This document shows positions 1-6,067 of a stretch of DNA of 11,471 nucleotides, piece after piece. How positions within the stretch are numbered: the stretch's first letter is position 1; each line of letters begins with the position of its first letter. The notes beneath the pieces are model-generated. The model was not told where the DNA came from. It did no database searches and saw only the letters and a list, made by a program, of their open reading frames with translations. The translations under genes were made by a program, and so were the position numbers. This DNA comes from Limnochordia bacterium (lineage in GTDB: Bacteria > Bacillota > Limnochordia > Darwinibacteriales > DTU012), in NCBI GenBank assembly GCA_007116995.1, contig SKHL01000187.1, positions 1-11,471 of the forward strand, in the 5' to 3' direction.

Positions 1-1
1 A

Positions 2-349
2 AACGGTAATTGGACCAAATTACCTTCATCAGTAGCCGAATTAGGTGATAGCCCAGAGAGCATCTTTGCTGGTTGGTATGATGTGGAAGAAACTCTAGGT
101 CAACAGGAGATGCAGCAGATTCCCTTCGGAGCAGTAGCTCTTTACACCTATGCTGATAAATTAGCAGCAGGCTTACAGCAGTTTATGGCAGGTGCTCGTA
201 AGTTTAATCTAGCGGAGCTTAGCCGAGATGACTTAATGTCAGGGAATCGGGAAACCCAACAAGAAACTGGTATACCCTATGTGGCAGAAGCTTTGGATGA
301 AGAGGCAAAAAGTATTCTAACGAAATCAGCTGTAAAATCTGTGTCGTAA
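2..349 (+). CDS. C-terminal part of a probable FMN-binding glutamate synthase-family protein (5' end outside window)
   Basis: An open frame enters from the left edge and runs to a TAA at 347-349, giving 115 visible residues. The GTG at 83 is probably internal, because the frame upstream also reads as protein (NWTKLPSSVAELGDSPESIF). The tail contains FGAVALYTYADKLAAGLQQF, then MAGARKFNL, SRDDL and TGIPYV. From memory this resembles the end of FMN-binding glutamate synthase-like proteins of clostridia and deltaproteobacteria, a helical tail following the (beta/alpha)8 glutamate synthase barrel. No FMN, iron-sulfur or glutaminase motif lies in the visible part, so function rests on tail similarity alone. 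Members of this family have the synthase barrel without the amidotransferase domain, and their substrate is often unproven. No clear terminator follows; the next promoter starts 35 bases after the stop. Family membership is moderately likely, biochemical function uncertain. Confidence 0.5.
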   Translation, partial: NGNWTKLPSSVAELGDSPESIFAGWYDVEETLGQQEMQQIPFGAVALYTYADKLAAGLQQFMAGARKFNLAELSRDDLMSGNRETQQETGIPYVAEALDEEAKSILTKSAVKSVS

Positions 350-384
350 AATGAGATCATGGCAGTAGATTGCTAAAATAAGTA

Positions 385-414
385 TTGACAACCACCTTAA
401 ACTAATGATATATT
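385..414 (+). promoter_or_regulatory. SigA-type promoter of the ilvBN leader
   Basis: The -35 box TTGACA (385-390) is a perfect match. It is followed after 18 bases by the -10 box TATATT (409-414), preceded by an extended -10 TG (406-407). The predicted start of transcription is near 421. It lies just upstream of the T-box leader, so the transcript would carry the whole riboswitch. Confidence 0.8.
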
Positions 415-465
415 GTTAGAAATACTATTAGATAATAGCAATGATGGAGCTAAGTATTTCTAACA
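414..465. repeat. Perfect 13-bp inverted repeat spanning the ilvBN transcription start
   Basis: TGTTAGAAATACT (414-426) is the exact reverse complement of 453-465, with 26 bases between. The left arm touches the -10 box and covers the predicted start site; the right arm lies at the base of T-box Stem I. As most of the left arm is upstream of the predicted RNA start, a DNA operator with two half-sites is at least as likely as an RNA hairpin. No regulator can be named from the sequence. Confidence 0.6.
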
Positions 466-682
466 CGGGTACAGAGAGTCGGTGGTTGGTGAGAACCGAA
501 CCAGGTGGGAAATACGTGTCACTCTTTAGCTGCGTCTCTGAACTAATGTAGGAGACGCCGGGTGCCCCGTTATAGGCCAAAGGCTTTAAGACCTGGTAAG
601 AGACATATCGCCGTAAGGTGAATGTAAGTAGGGTGGTAACGCGTGGTGTATCCTCGTCCCTGATTTGGGACGGGTTTTTTTT
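421..682 (+). promoter_or_regulatory. T-box riboswitch leader controlling ilvBN, probably sensing a branched-chain aminoacyl-tRNA
   Basis: T-box leaders bind an uncharged tRNA through a specifier codon and the tRNA acceptor end, stabilising an antiterminator. The signature AGGGTGGTAACGCG (630-643) matches the T-box consensus. Its TGGT would pair with an ACCA tRNA end, so the discriminator base is A. Stem I is closed by AGCTAA (448-453) with TTAGCT (526-531), and carries the AGAGAG stretch (473-478) and the apical GGTTGGTGAGAACC (484-497). Stem II is GCGTCTC (532-538) with GAGACGC (552-558), its loop holding GAA and GTA of the S-turn type. Stem III is CGGG/CCCG (559-569), overlapping the conserved CCGTTAT (567-573). 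The likely specifier on the 3' side of Stem I is GTC (518-520, valine), followed by A. This is tentative because CTC or CTT (leucine) lies just beyond in the same strand. Valine or leucine control suits the downstream enzyme. Confidence 0.9.
653..682 (+). terminator. Intrinsic terminator of the T-box leader
   Basis: CCTCGTCC (653-660) pairs with GGGACGGG (667-674), an 8-bp stem including one G-U pair, with a 6-base loop, followed by eight T (675-682). It starts 9 bases after the T-box sequence, the expected place for the default-off structure that uncharged tRNA prevents. Confidence 0.88.
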
Positions 683-696
683 ATATCATAAAGAAT

Positions 697-771
697 ATGC
701 TTTTCCTCTTGAGAAGGACATGTCCTTCCTATGATTTAGTCTACGTCAGAAGACGATGGAACGAATAGTCT
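697..771 (+). promoter_or_regulatory. Copy 1 of an element shared by two leaders, with a 16-bp palindrome
   Basis: This stretch lies between the T-box terminator and the ilvB ribosome binding site. It holds the perfect palindrome GAAGGACATGTCCTTC (713-728), then TTAGTCT (736-742) and AGAAGACGATGGAAC (748-762). The same parts, in the same order and slightly diverged, occur in the leader of the downstream citrate synthase gene; the 15-base block is identical there. GTCT (739-742) can pair with AGAC (751-754), and CGTC (744-747) with GACG (752-755), as alternatives. A short frame from ATG 697 (beginning M-L-F-L-L) has no ribosome binding site. Function is unknown; operator or RNA leader element are the options. 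Confidence 0.5.
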
Positions 772-789
772 TAAAGGAGGTATTATCGT

Positions 790-2403
790 ATGAAAGCTGC
801 TGACGCTATTGTAAAATGTTTGCAGAAGGAAAATGTAGAAATTGTTTTTGGTTACCCTGGTGGAGCTGTACTACCTCTTTATGAGTCGTTACGAAGCTCA
901 TCGATTAAACATATTTTAGTACGCCAGGAACAGGCTGCTGTGCATAGTGCTAGTGGATATGCACGCTCTCTAGGAAGAGTGGGTGTAGCTATAGGCACAT
1001 CCGGTCCTGGGGCCACAAACCTAATAACTGGCATTGCCACAGCTTATATGGACTCTATTCCAATGGTGGTCTTTACCGGACAGGTGAGTACAGAACTAAT
1101 GGGTCGTGATGTATTTCAGGAAGTAGATATTACCGGAGCGACAGAGCCATTTATTAAGCATAGTTATTTAGTCAAGGATGCGACACAGATACCCCGGATA
1201 ATTAAGGAGGCCTTTCACCTTGCTAGCACGGGGCGTCCCGGACCTGTTTTGATTGATGTTCCAAAAGATGTGCAAAATGACAGGCTAGATTATGTTTATC
1301 CCCAAGATGTGAGTATTCGAGGGTATAAGCCCACAGTTCAAGGACATATGGGGCAGATCAAACGTGCTATTCGCAAGCTCAGAAATAGCAAACGGCCCCT
1401 CATATGTGTGGGAGGTGGTATTTTACGATCTAAGGCTCAAGAGGAATTAGCTAATTTCGTTACGAAGGCTAAGATTCCAGTGGTACACACTCTCATGGGG
1501 ATTGGTGCGTTGCCAGTCGATCATCCTTATTATTTTGGCATGGTCGGCTCACACGGTTTTGCTCATGCCAACCGAGCCGTATCTCAATCTGATTTATTGG
1601 TGGTTATTGGGGCAAGAGTAGCAGATCGAGCTACGGCGGGGCCAGGGCTTTTTGCAAAAAATGCTGAGATTATTCATATTGACATTGATCCAGCGGAAAT
1701 TGGCAAAAACTTAGGAACTCTTATCCCGACAGTGGGTGATGCGAAGAATATACTCCAGCAGCTGATCAAGGGAATTACTTCTCTCGCTACAGACCAATGG
1801 GTACAGAATCTGCGAGAGATCAAAGATAGTCAGAAAGACGTTTTATTTGAGGACCGTGTAGGGGTCAACCCCAAAGTAATCTTAAAAACACTAGGTGGGA
1901 TCTTAGAAGATACAGCAATAGTAACGGCGGATGTGGGACAAAATCAGATCTGGGCTGCTCGCAACTTTCCGGTAACCGGAAAACGCCAGTTGCTTACATC
2001 AGGAGGATTAGGAACCATGGGGTATAGCCTCCCAGCGGCGGTGGGTGCGAAAATCGCTTGTCCTGACTACCAAGTTGTTGCAGTCGTGGGAGATGGTGGG
2101 TTTCAGATGAGTATGTTTGAATTAGGCACCATGGCCCAAAATGGCCTACCCTTAGTGATCCTGTTATTCAATAATTCTCGCTTGGGAATGGTTCGTGAAC
2201 TACAGAATGATGGATATGGAGAGTGTTTTGGTATTGATTTGACAGGCAATCCAGACTTTATCAAGCTAGTCGGTGCGTATGGCTTTAGTGGTATCCGTGT
2301 TCATAACGATGACCAGTTTGCGGATGCCATGAAAACCGGTCTTGCAGCTACTAAACCGTTTTTAGTGGAGTGTATCGTAGATCCGAAAGAAAGCACGTTG
2401 TAG
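790..2403 (+). CDS. ilvB: Acetohydroxyacid (acetolactate) synthase, catalytic subunit
   Basis: A ThDP- and Mg-dependent cytosolic enzyme that condenses two pyruvates to 2-acetolactate (valine, leucine), or pyruvate with 2-oxobutyrate (isoleucine). The 537 residues show the three-domain ThDP enzyme plan: a PYR domain with the catalytic glutamate (E47 in RQEQAAVHSASGYAR) and the GTSGPGATN segment, a central domain (about 190-330), and a PP domain with the GDG motif at 434-436 ending in FNN (460-462). Two things are unusual. The position normally occupied by Trp in MVRQWQ is Leu (L471, in MVRELQ), a residue tied to 2-oxobutyrate preference and sulfonylurea binding in studied enzymes. The protein also ends at ESTL, lacking the roughly 20-35 residue tail of most 550-575 residue homologues. 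The start at 790 is set by AAAGGAGG (773-780). The gene is co-transcribed with ilvN 16 bases downstream, under T-box control. Confidence 0.96.
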   Translation: MKAADAIVKCLQKENVEIVFGYPGGAVLPLYESLRSSSIKHILVRQEQAAVHSASGYARSLGRVGVAIGTSGPGATNLITGIATAYMDSIPMVVFTGQVSTELMGRDVFQEVDITGATEPFIKHSYLVKDATQIPRIIKEAFHLASTGRPGPVLIDVPKDVQNDRLDYVYPQDVSIRGYKPTVQGHMGQIKRAIRKLRNSKRPLICVGGGILRSKAQEELANFVTKAKIPVVHTLMGIGALPVDHPYYFGMVGSHGFAHANRAVSQSDLLVVIGARVADRATAGPGLFAKNAEIIHIDIDPAEIGKNLGTLIPTVGDAKNILQQLIKGITSLATDQWVQNLREIKDSQKDVLFEDRVGVNPKVILKTLGGILEDTAIVTADVGQNQIWAARNFPVTGKRQLLTSGGLGTMGYSLPAAVGAKIACPDYQVVAVVGDGGFQMSMFELGTMAQNGLPLVILLFNNSRLGMVRELQNDGYGECFGIDLTGNPDFIKLVGAYGFSGIRVHNDDQFADAMKTGLAATKPFLVECIVDPKESTL

Positions 2404-2419
2404 GAGGGAGAAGATTACG

Positions 2420-2926
2420 ATGAATCGACACATATTATCAGTATTAGTGGAGAATCAATCGGGAGTGTTAAGTAGAATATCTGGGCTTTTTAGTCGACGA
2501 GGGTACAATATCGATAGTCTAGCTGTCGGTGAAACGGAAGATCCCACTGTATCTCGGATGACCATTGTTGTTCAGGGTGATGATTATATTCTAGAGCAGA
2601 TCAAGAAGCAATTGAATAAACTAATCGATGTCATCAAGATTATTTCTCTTGCACCAAATGTGTCGGTATTTCGCGAGTTGGTGCTAGTAAAGGTAAGCGC
2701 GACTGAAAAAAATCGGGCCTCCATTACCGAGATTGTTAGCATCTTTAGAGCGAGTATTATTGATGTGTCTAACTCAACTCTAACCGTGGAACTGACTGGA
2801 GATCAAGAGAAAATACAAGCCTTTCTGGAGTTGATGAGACCTTATGGTATTAAGGAACTAGTGCGTACTGGTTTATCCGCCCTCCAGCGTGGAGATACAC
2901 AGATTAGCCAAACAGTGACCGAGTAA
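2420..2926 (+). CDS. ilvN: Acetohydroxyacid synthase, regulatory (small) subunit
   Basis: The regulatory partner of IlvB: it activates the catalytic subunit and, in studied systems, binds valine for feedback inhibition. The 168 residues match the usual size. An N-terminal ACT domain (about 3-76) starts HILSVLVENQSGVLSRISGL and includes the RRGYNIDSLAVG segment that lies near the effector site in known structures. A C-terminal ferredoxin-like domain (about 80-160) contains RELVLVKVSA and ends in the AL(Q)RG type of tail. GGAGGG (2403-2408) overlaps the ilvB stop codon and lies 11 bases before the ATG, indicating translational coupling. No intrinsic terminator is visible between its stop and the next promoter at 3043, so read-through into the citrate synthase gene is possible. 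The symbol ilvH would serve equally well. Confidence 0.95.
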   Translation: MNRHILSVLVENQSGVLSRISGLFSRRGYNIDSLAVGETEDPTVSRMTIVVQGDDYILEQIKKQLNKLIDVIKIISLAPNVSVFRELVLVKVSATEKNRASITEIVSIFRASIIDVSNSTLTVELTGDQEKIQAFLELMRPYGIKELVRTGLSALQRGDTQISQTVTE

Positions 2927-3042
2927 AGGGGACAATTATTATTAGTTGCGGGATTCGTATATCGATAGCTTGTAATGTCAGAACAACTTACTGGCAGGTG
3001 GGGTAAACAGAAGGAATTCGCAGGAATAGCGGTGTGACTGAT

Positions 3043-3071
3043 TTGACACTCCTTAGCTATTATGGTATACT
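3043..3071 (+). promoter_or_regulatory. SigA-type promoter of the citrate synthase-like gene
   Basis: TTGACA (3043-3048), a 17-base spacer and TATACT (3066-3071), with an extended -10 TG at 3063-3064. The predicted start is about 3078, which gives a 5' leader of around 280 bases. In the 116 bases between the ilvN stop and this promoter I see no gene, terminator or other feature. Confidence 0.8.
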
Positions 3072-3078
3072 TCATTGA

Positions 3079-3260
3079 ATGCTATCCCCAACCCACTTTC
3101 TTATTTTTATCCCTTAGAGAAGGGCATATTGTCCTTTGAGTGACTTAGTCTTCTTGCAGATCCCCTTGATTCCAAACCCGTACCCATGTTGTCAAACATC
3201 GATTAAATTCTGTTAACAGTGGTAGCAAGGGTAGAAGACGATGGAACAAGAGGGACTATA
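3079..3260 (+). promoter_or_regulatory. Copy 2 of the shared leader element, upstream of the citrate synthase gene, with nested stems
   Basis: Block A (about 3102-3151) aligns with 701-742 and block B (3233-3247) is identical to 748-762. Here 81 bases separate them instead of 5. Visible pairings: CCCTT (3111-3115) with AAGGG (3119-3123); competing with it, AAGGGCA (3119-3125, ending next to TAT) with TGTCCTT; GTCTTCT (3148-3154) with AGAAGAC (3233-3239); nested inside, CCCTTG (3163-3168) with CAAGGG (3226-3231); a side hairpin ATGTT-GTCA-AACAT (3186-3199); and GTCCTTT (3131-3137) with GAGGGAC (3250-3256, two G-U pairs). A 12-codon frame (ATG 3079 to TAG 3115-3117, M-L-S-P-T-H-F-L-I-F-I-P) begins at the predicted transcript start. 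No T-run terminator is present, so any control would act by another route. No known riboswitch class was recognised. Confidence 0.5.
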
Positions 3261-3355
3261 TGTTTTATTATCATATTCAGTAATTGGCCATGGTTCTGAT
3301 CACAGGTCAGATCGAACATATAATGCATAAATATTACTTTTTAGGAGGAATGCGC

Positions 3356-4627
3356 ATGGGTGATAAGAATAAAATATATCTAATTGATGTTACAAATCGT
3401 GACGGGGTTCAAACAGCATTCATCGGCCTGTCTAAACTAGAAAAAACCATTTTAAACATGTACTTAGCTGAAATGGGTATCTATCAAAGTGAGTTTGGAT
3501 TCCCAGCTCTACAGCATGAGTGGAACTACATTAATGCCAATTTAGACTTAGCAGCTAAGGGTGTTATGGGAGGTATGCGGTTAGAAGGATGGGTCCGTGC
3601 TGCTGCTGAGGATGTCTACAAAACAGTGAAGCATACCAAAGTGAAACATCTTAACTTATCCATATCCACATCGCAAATTATGACAGATGGTAAATTTGGT
3701 GGGCGTATTAATCGCAATGATATCTTAGAAATGATGGCGGAAGCCGTATCTGCTGCAAAAGAAGCCGGGATGGAATCTGTAGGGGTCAACGCAGAAGATG
3801 CGTCACGGACAGAACCATATATCCACGATAAACGCTATGATGAAGATTATTTGGTGCGGTTTGCCTTAACAGCTAAAGAGCATGGTGCCGATCGAATCCG
3901 ATACTGTGACACTTTAGGCTTCGATCGTACAATTTCCATCTATGATAGTGTGAACCGGATTGCCAAAGCAGTTCAGATTCCAATCGAGTTACACTGTCAC
4001 AATGATTTAGGCTATGCAGTAGCAAATTCGGTTGAGGGTGCCATGGGCGCTATTGATGCTGGTGTGGATGCCTACATCAACACCACCGTAAATGGAATGG
4101 GTGAGCGATCAGGTAATGCTGATCTCGTTTCTGTCATTTTAGCCCTAACCAAATCCCGAGGAATGCAGGATCGCAAAATCTTGGATCCTAACGTGGACTT
4201 AACTAAGGCTTGGAAGATCTGTAACTATGCCGCGGTTGCATTTAGCCAAAACATTCCCATTAACCAGGTGGGAGTGGGATCAAATGCCTTTGCCCACGAG
4301 TCAGGAATCCATGCCGATGGAATGCTCAAGGATCGAGAAAATTATGAGTTGTATATACCGGATGAATTAGGTATCAGTGATCAAGAGATAAAGCCAATTG
4401 GTCGGATCATCACCACTGGTGAGTATGGTGGTCTAAAAGGGTTGCGACATGTATACGCGAATTTAGGTATACAGTTAGACAATGAGCGAGATATCTTGTG
4501 CTTGGTACAATATGCAGCGTTGCATAATCAAAAACCATTAACCGCCGATGAACTTCTCTTTATTGCGAAGTATCCTGCGGAAGTGGAACAAATACTAACA
4601 GTCGATCCTAGGCGAATAGATGAGTAA
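3356..4627 (+). CDS. Probable Re-citrate synthase (homocitrate/2-isopropylmalate synthase superfamily)
   Basis: A DRE-TIM metallolyase-type enzyme, predicted to condense acetyl-CoA with an oxo acid, most likely oxaloacetate to citrate. The 423 residues begin with DVTNRDGVQTA (11-21, catalytic R15 and metal ligand D16), then QSEFGFP (44-50), NAEDASRT, RYCDTLGFD, HCHND (213-217, metal-binding His pair) and NTTVNGMGERSGNAD. DVTNRDGVQTA and the EFGFP segment recall the Clostridium kluyveri Re-citrate synthase rather than true LeuA or NifV. A LeuA allosteric domain is absent. The start at 3356 is preferred: AGGAGG (3343-3348) lies 7 bases before it. ATG 3350 is too close, and the in-frame TTG at 3284 has no ribosome binding site. 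The convergent isocitrate dehydrogenase neighbour supports a citrate to 2-oxoglutarate role. Homocitrate synthase or 2-isopropylmalate synthase activity cannot be excluded from sequence. Confidence 0.75.
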   Translation: MGDKNKIYLIDVTNRDGVQTAFIGLSKLEKTILNMYLAEMGIYQSEFGFPALQHEWNYINANLDLAAKGVMGGMRLEGWVRAAAEDVYKTVKHTKVKHLNLSISTSQIMTDGKFGGRINRNDILEMMAEAVSAAKEAGMESVGVNAEDASRTEPYIHDKRYDEDYLVRFALTAKEHGADRIRYCDTLGFDRTISIYDSVNRIAKAVQIPIELHCHNDLGYAVANSVEGAMGAIDAGVDAYINTTVNGMGERSGNADLVSVILALTKSRGMQDRKILDPNVDLTKAWKICNYAAVAFSQNIPINQVGVGSNAFAHESGIHADGMLKDRENYELYIPDELGISDQEIKPIGRIITTGEYGGLKGLRHVYANLGIQLDNERDILCLVQYAALHNQKPLTADELLFIAKYPAEVEQILTVDPRRIDE

Positions 4628-4643
4628 GAGTGGTATAGAAAAC

Positions 4644-4685
4644 CAACGAACCGGTTAGGGAGTTATTCCTTATACCGGTTCGTTG
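4644..4685. terminator. Hairpin between convergent genes, likely bidirectional terminator
   Basis: CAACGAACCGGT (4644-4655) is a perfect 12-bp inverted repeat of 4674-4685, with an 18-base loop. It is centred between two converging stop codons. On the minus strand it is followed by GTTTTC, on the plus strand by TGTGTTAT, so the T-runs are weak and termination is better supported for the minus-strand gene. Confidence 0.7.
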
Positions 4686-4725
4686 TGTTATACTGTATAG
4701 TCTCCTAATTTAAGCATAAGGATAC

Positions 4726-5925
4726 TTAGCGTGTAAATTCTTGATACCGTGCGGCCAAGCTAGGATTATTGATGGTTTCTAGGATATAATCTGTATACTG
4801 ATCATTTGTCGCACCAGTATTCCGTCCAGTTAGCACATACTTCTTCTCGTATTGGCCACAGATCTCTAGAGCCATTTGAAGATTTCTGGCCTCCTTAAGA
4901 TAGCCAATATGTTCTAACATCATAACTCCTGCGCGGATAAGACTACTAGGATCAGCATACTTAGCCCGACCTTCGTCCACCATACGGGGAGCAGAACCAT
5001 GAATAGCCTCAAACATTGCATGTTTTGTCCCGATATTTGCGCTTCCTGCTGTCCCTACTCCACCTTGTAACTGGGCGGCTTGGTCAGTTAGGATATCGCC
5101 GTATAGATTCGGCATTACCATTACTTCGAAATCGGATCGGCGTGATGGGTCAATGAGTTTTGCTGCCATGATGTCAATATACCAATCATCACAAGCGATA
5201 TCTGGATATTCTTTAGCAATCTCTTGAGCCACTTTAAGGAATTTACCATCAGTGGTCTTAATCACATTAGCTTTGGTCACCACCGTTACTCGTTTACGAT
5301 TGTTCTTTTGTGCATACTCAAAGGCTGCTCGAATAATCCGTTCTGCACCTTGGGATGTGATGGCTTTAAAGTCAATGGCTAAGTCATCGGTCACATCAAT
5401 ACCCTGACTTCCTAATATATATTCACCTTCTGTATTTTCACGGAAAAAGACCCAATCGATGTTATCCTCTGGTACTTTTACTGGACGCACATTAGCAAAC
5501 AGATCAAAGGCTCGACGCATGCTTACGTTAGCACTCTCAATATTTGGCATATCGTCGCCCTTCCGAGGTGTGGTGGTAGGACCTTTTAATATAACGTGGC
5601 ATTGCTTTAACTCGGCTAGTACATCATCAGGAATGGATTGCATCTTAGCAACTCGATTTTCAATGGTTAGTCCTTCGACAACCTTAAATTCTATCTTGCC
5701 CTGGCTCAGCGGTTCGGCTAGGATTTTTTCTAATACCTTTTGGGTTTGATCAGCAATAAACGGACCAATACCATCTCCGCCTACGATACCAATGGTGATT
5801 TTAGGCATCGAAGTGTAATCAACAAACCCTTTATCTTCCTTGATCTTCTCGATTCTGGCTAGTTCAGTCTTCAGAATTTGAGCAAAATGTTCTTTTGCGT
5901 CTTCGATTCTGTTATTATTCATCAT
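4726..5925 (-). CDS. icd: Isocitrate dehydrogenase-like enzyme (isocitrate/isopropylmalate dehydrogenase family)
   Basis: Predicted to oxidise and decarboxylate isocitrate to 2-oxoglutarate in the cytosol. The 399 residues carry an N-terminal charged helix (1-38), the nucleotide-fold start GIVGGDGIGP (46-55), and a substrate loop S131-x-N133 with R137/R138 and R147 (ANVRPV), the pattern of isocitrate rather than isopropylmalate enzymes. Also present are R162 and Y169 in FRENTEGEY, K218 and N220 in VVTKANVIK, metal ligands D251, D277 and D281, and HGSAP (309-313). After HGSAP the loop reads RMVDEGRAK. It has neither the Asp-Ile of NAD enzymes nor the Lys-Tyr of E. coli-type NADP enzymes, and is about three residues longer, so the cofactor is open. 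AAAAGGGGG precedes two adjacent ATGs. Spacing is 3 bases to the first and 6 to the second (5922), so translation may begin at residue 2. A (TATC)3 tract lies upstream (5937-5948). It faces the Re-citrate synthase gene. Confidence 0.85.
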   Translation of the reverse strand: MMNNNRIEDAKEHFAQILKTELARIEKIKEDKGFVDYTSMPKITIGIVGGDGIGPFIADQTQKVLEKILAEPLSQGKIEFKVVEGLTIENRVAKMQSIPDDVLAELKQCHVILKGPTTTPRKGDDMPNIESANVSMRRAFDLFANVRPVKVPEDNIDWVFFRENTEGEYILGSQGIDVTDDLAIDFKAITSQGAERIIRAAFEYAQKNNRKRVTVVTKANVIKTTDGKFLKVAQEIAKEYPDIACDDWYIDIMAAKLIDPSRRSDFEVMVMPNLYGDILTDQAAQLQGGVGTAGSANIGTKHAMFEAIHGSAPRMVDEGRAKYADPSSLIRAGVMMLEHIGYLKEARNLQMALEICGQYEKKYVLTGRNTGATNDQYTDYILETINNPSLAARYQEFTR

Positions 5926-6042
5926 AATCCCCCTTTTATCTATCTATCTTTTTCGGGATCTAGAGTCGTAAATCCTCTCGATTATGTTATTTATCAGTTA
6001 AAATATGCCGCTTTATGTTATTCTATCCAAGATACGGCTGAA

Positions 6043-6067
6043 AGACTTCCTGTTACTTTGGAAGTCT
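6043..6067. other. 8-bp hairpin in the 254-base divergent intergenic region
   Basis: AGACTTCC (6043-6050) and GGAAGTCT (6060-6067) form a perfect inverted repeat with a 9-base loop. No T-run follows on either strand, so it is not a standard terminator; it may be an operator or leader hairpin between the divergent isocitrate dehydrogenase and transporter genes. Otherwise 5926-6179 contains only the TATC tract and no convincing promoter or gene. Confidence 0.4.

Noticed and set aside
2842..3075. 77-residue open frame on the minus strand
   Set aside because: It overlaps the 3' end of ilvN and the promoter of the next gene, has no ribosome binding site, and does not read like a known protein.
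653..3260. Second T-box in the citrate synthase leader
   Set aside because: No AGGGTGGNACCGCG-like sequence and no T-run terminator exist between 3078 and 3356; only the element shared with 697-771 is present.
3284..3355. Longer citrate synthase start at TTG 3284
   Set aside because: No ribosome binding site before it, and the extra residues do not resemble family N-termini. AGGAGG sits 7 bases before ATG 3356.
3356..4627. 2-isopropylmalate synthase (LeuA), tempting next to ilvBN
   Set aside because: The C-terminal allosteric domain is missing, the motifs fit Re-citrate synthase better, and the gene has its own promoter with isocitrate dehydrogenase alongside instead of leuCDB.
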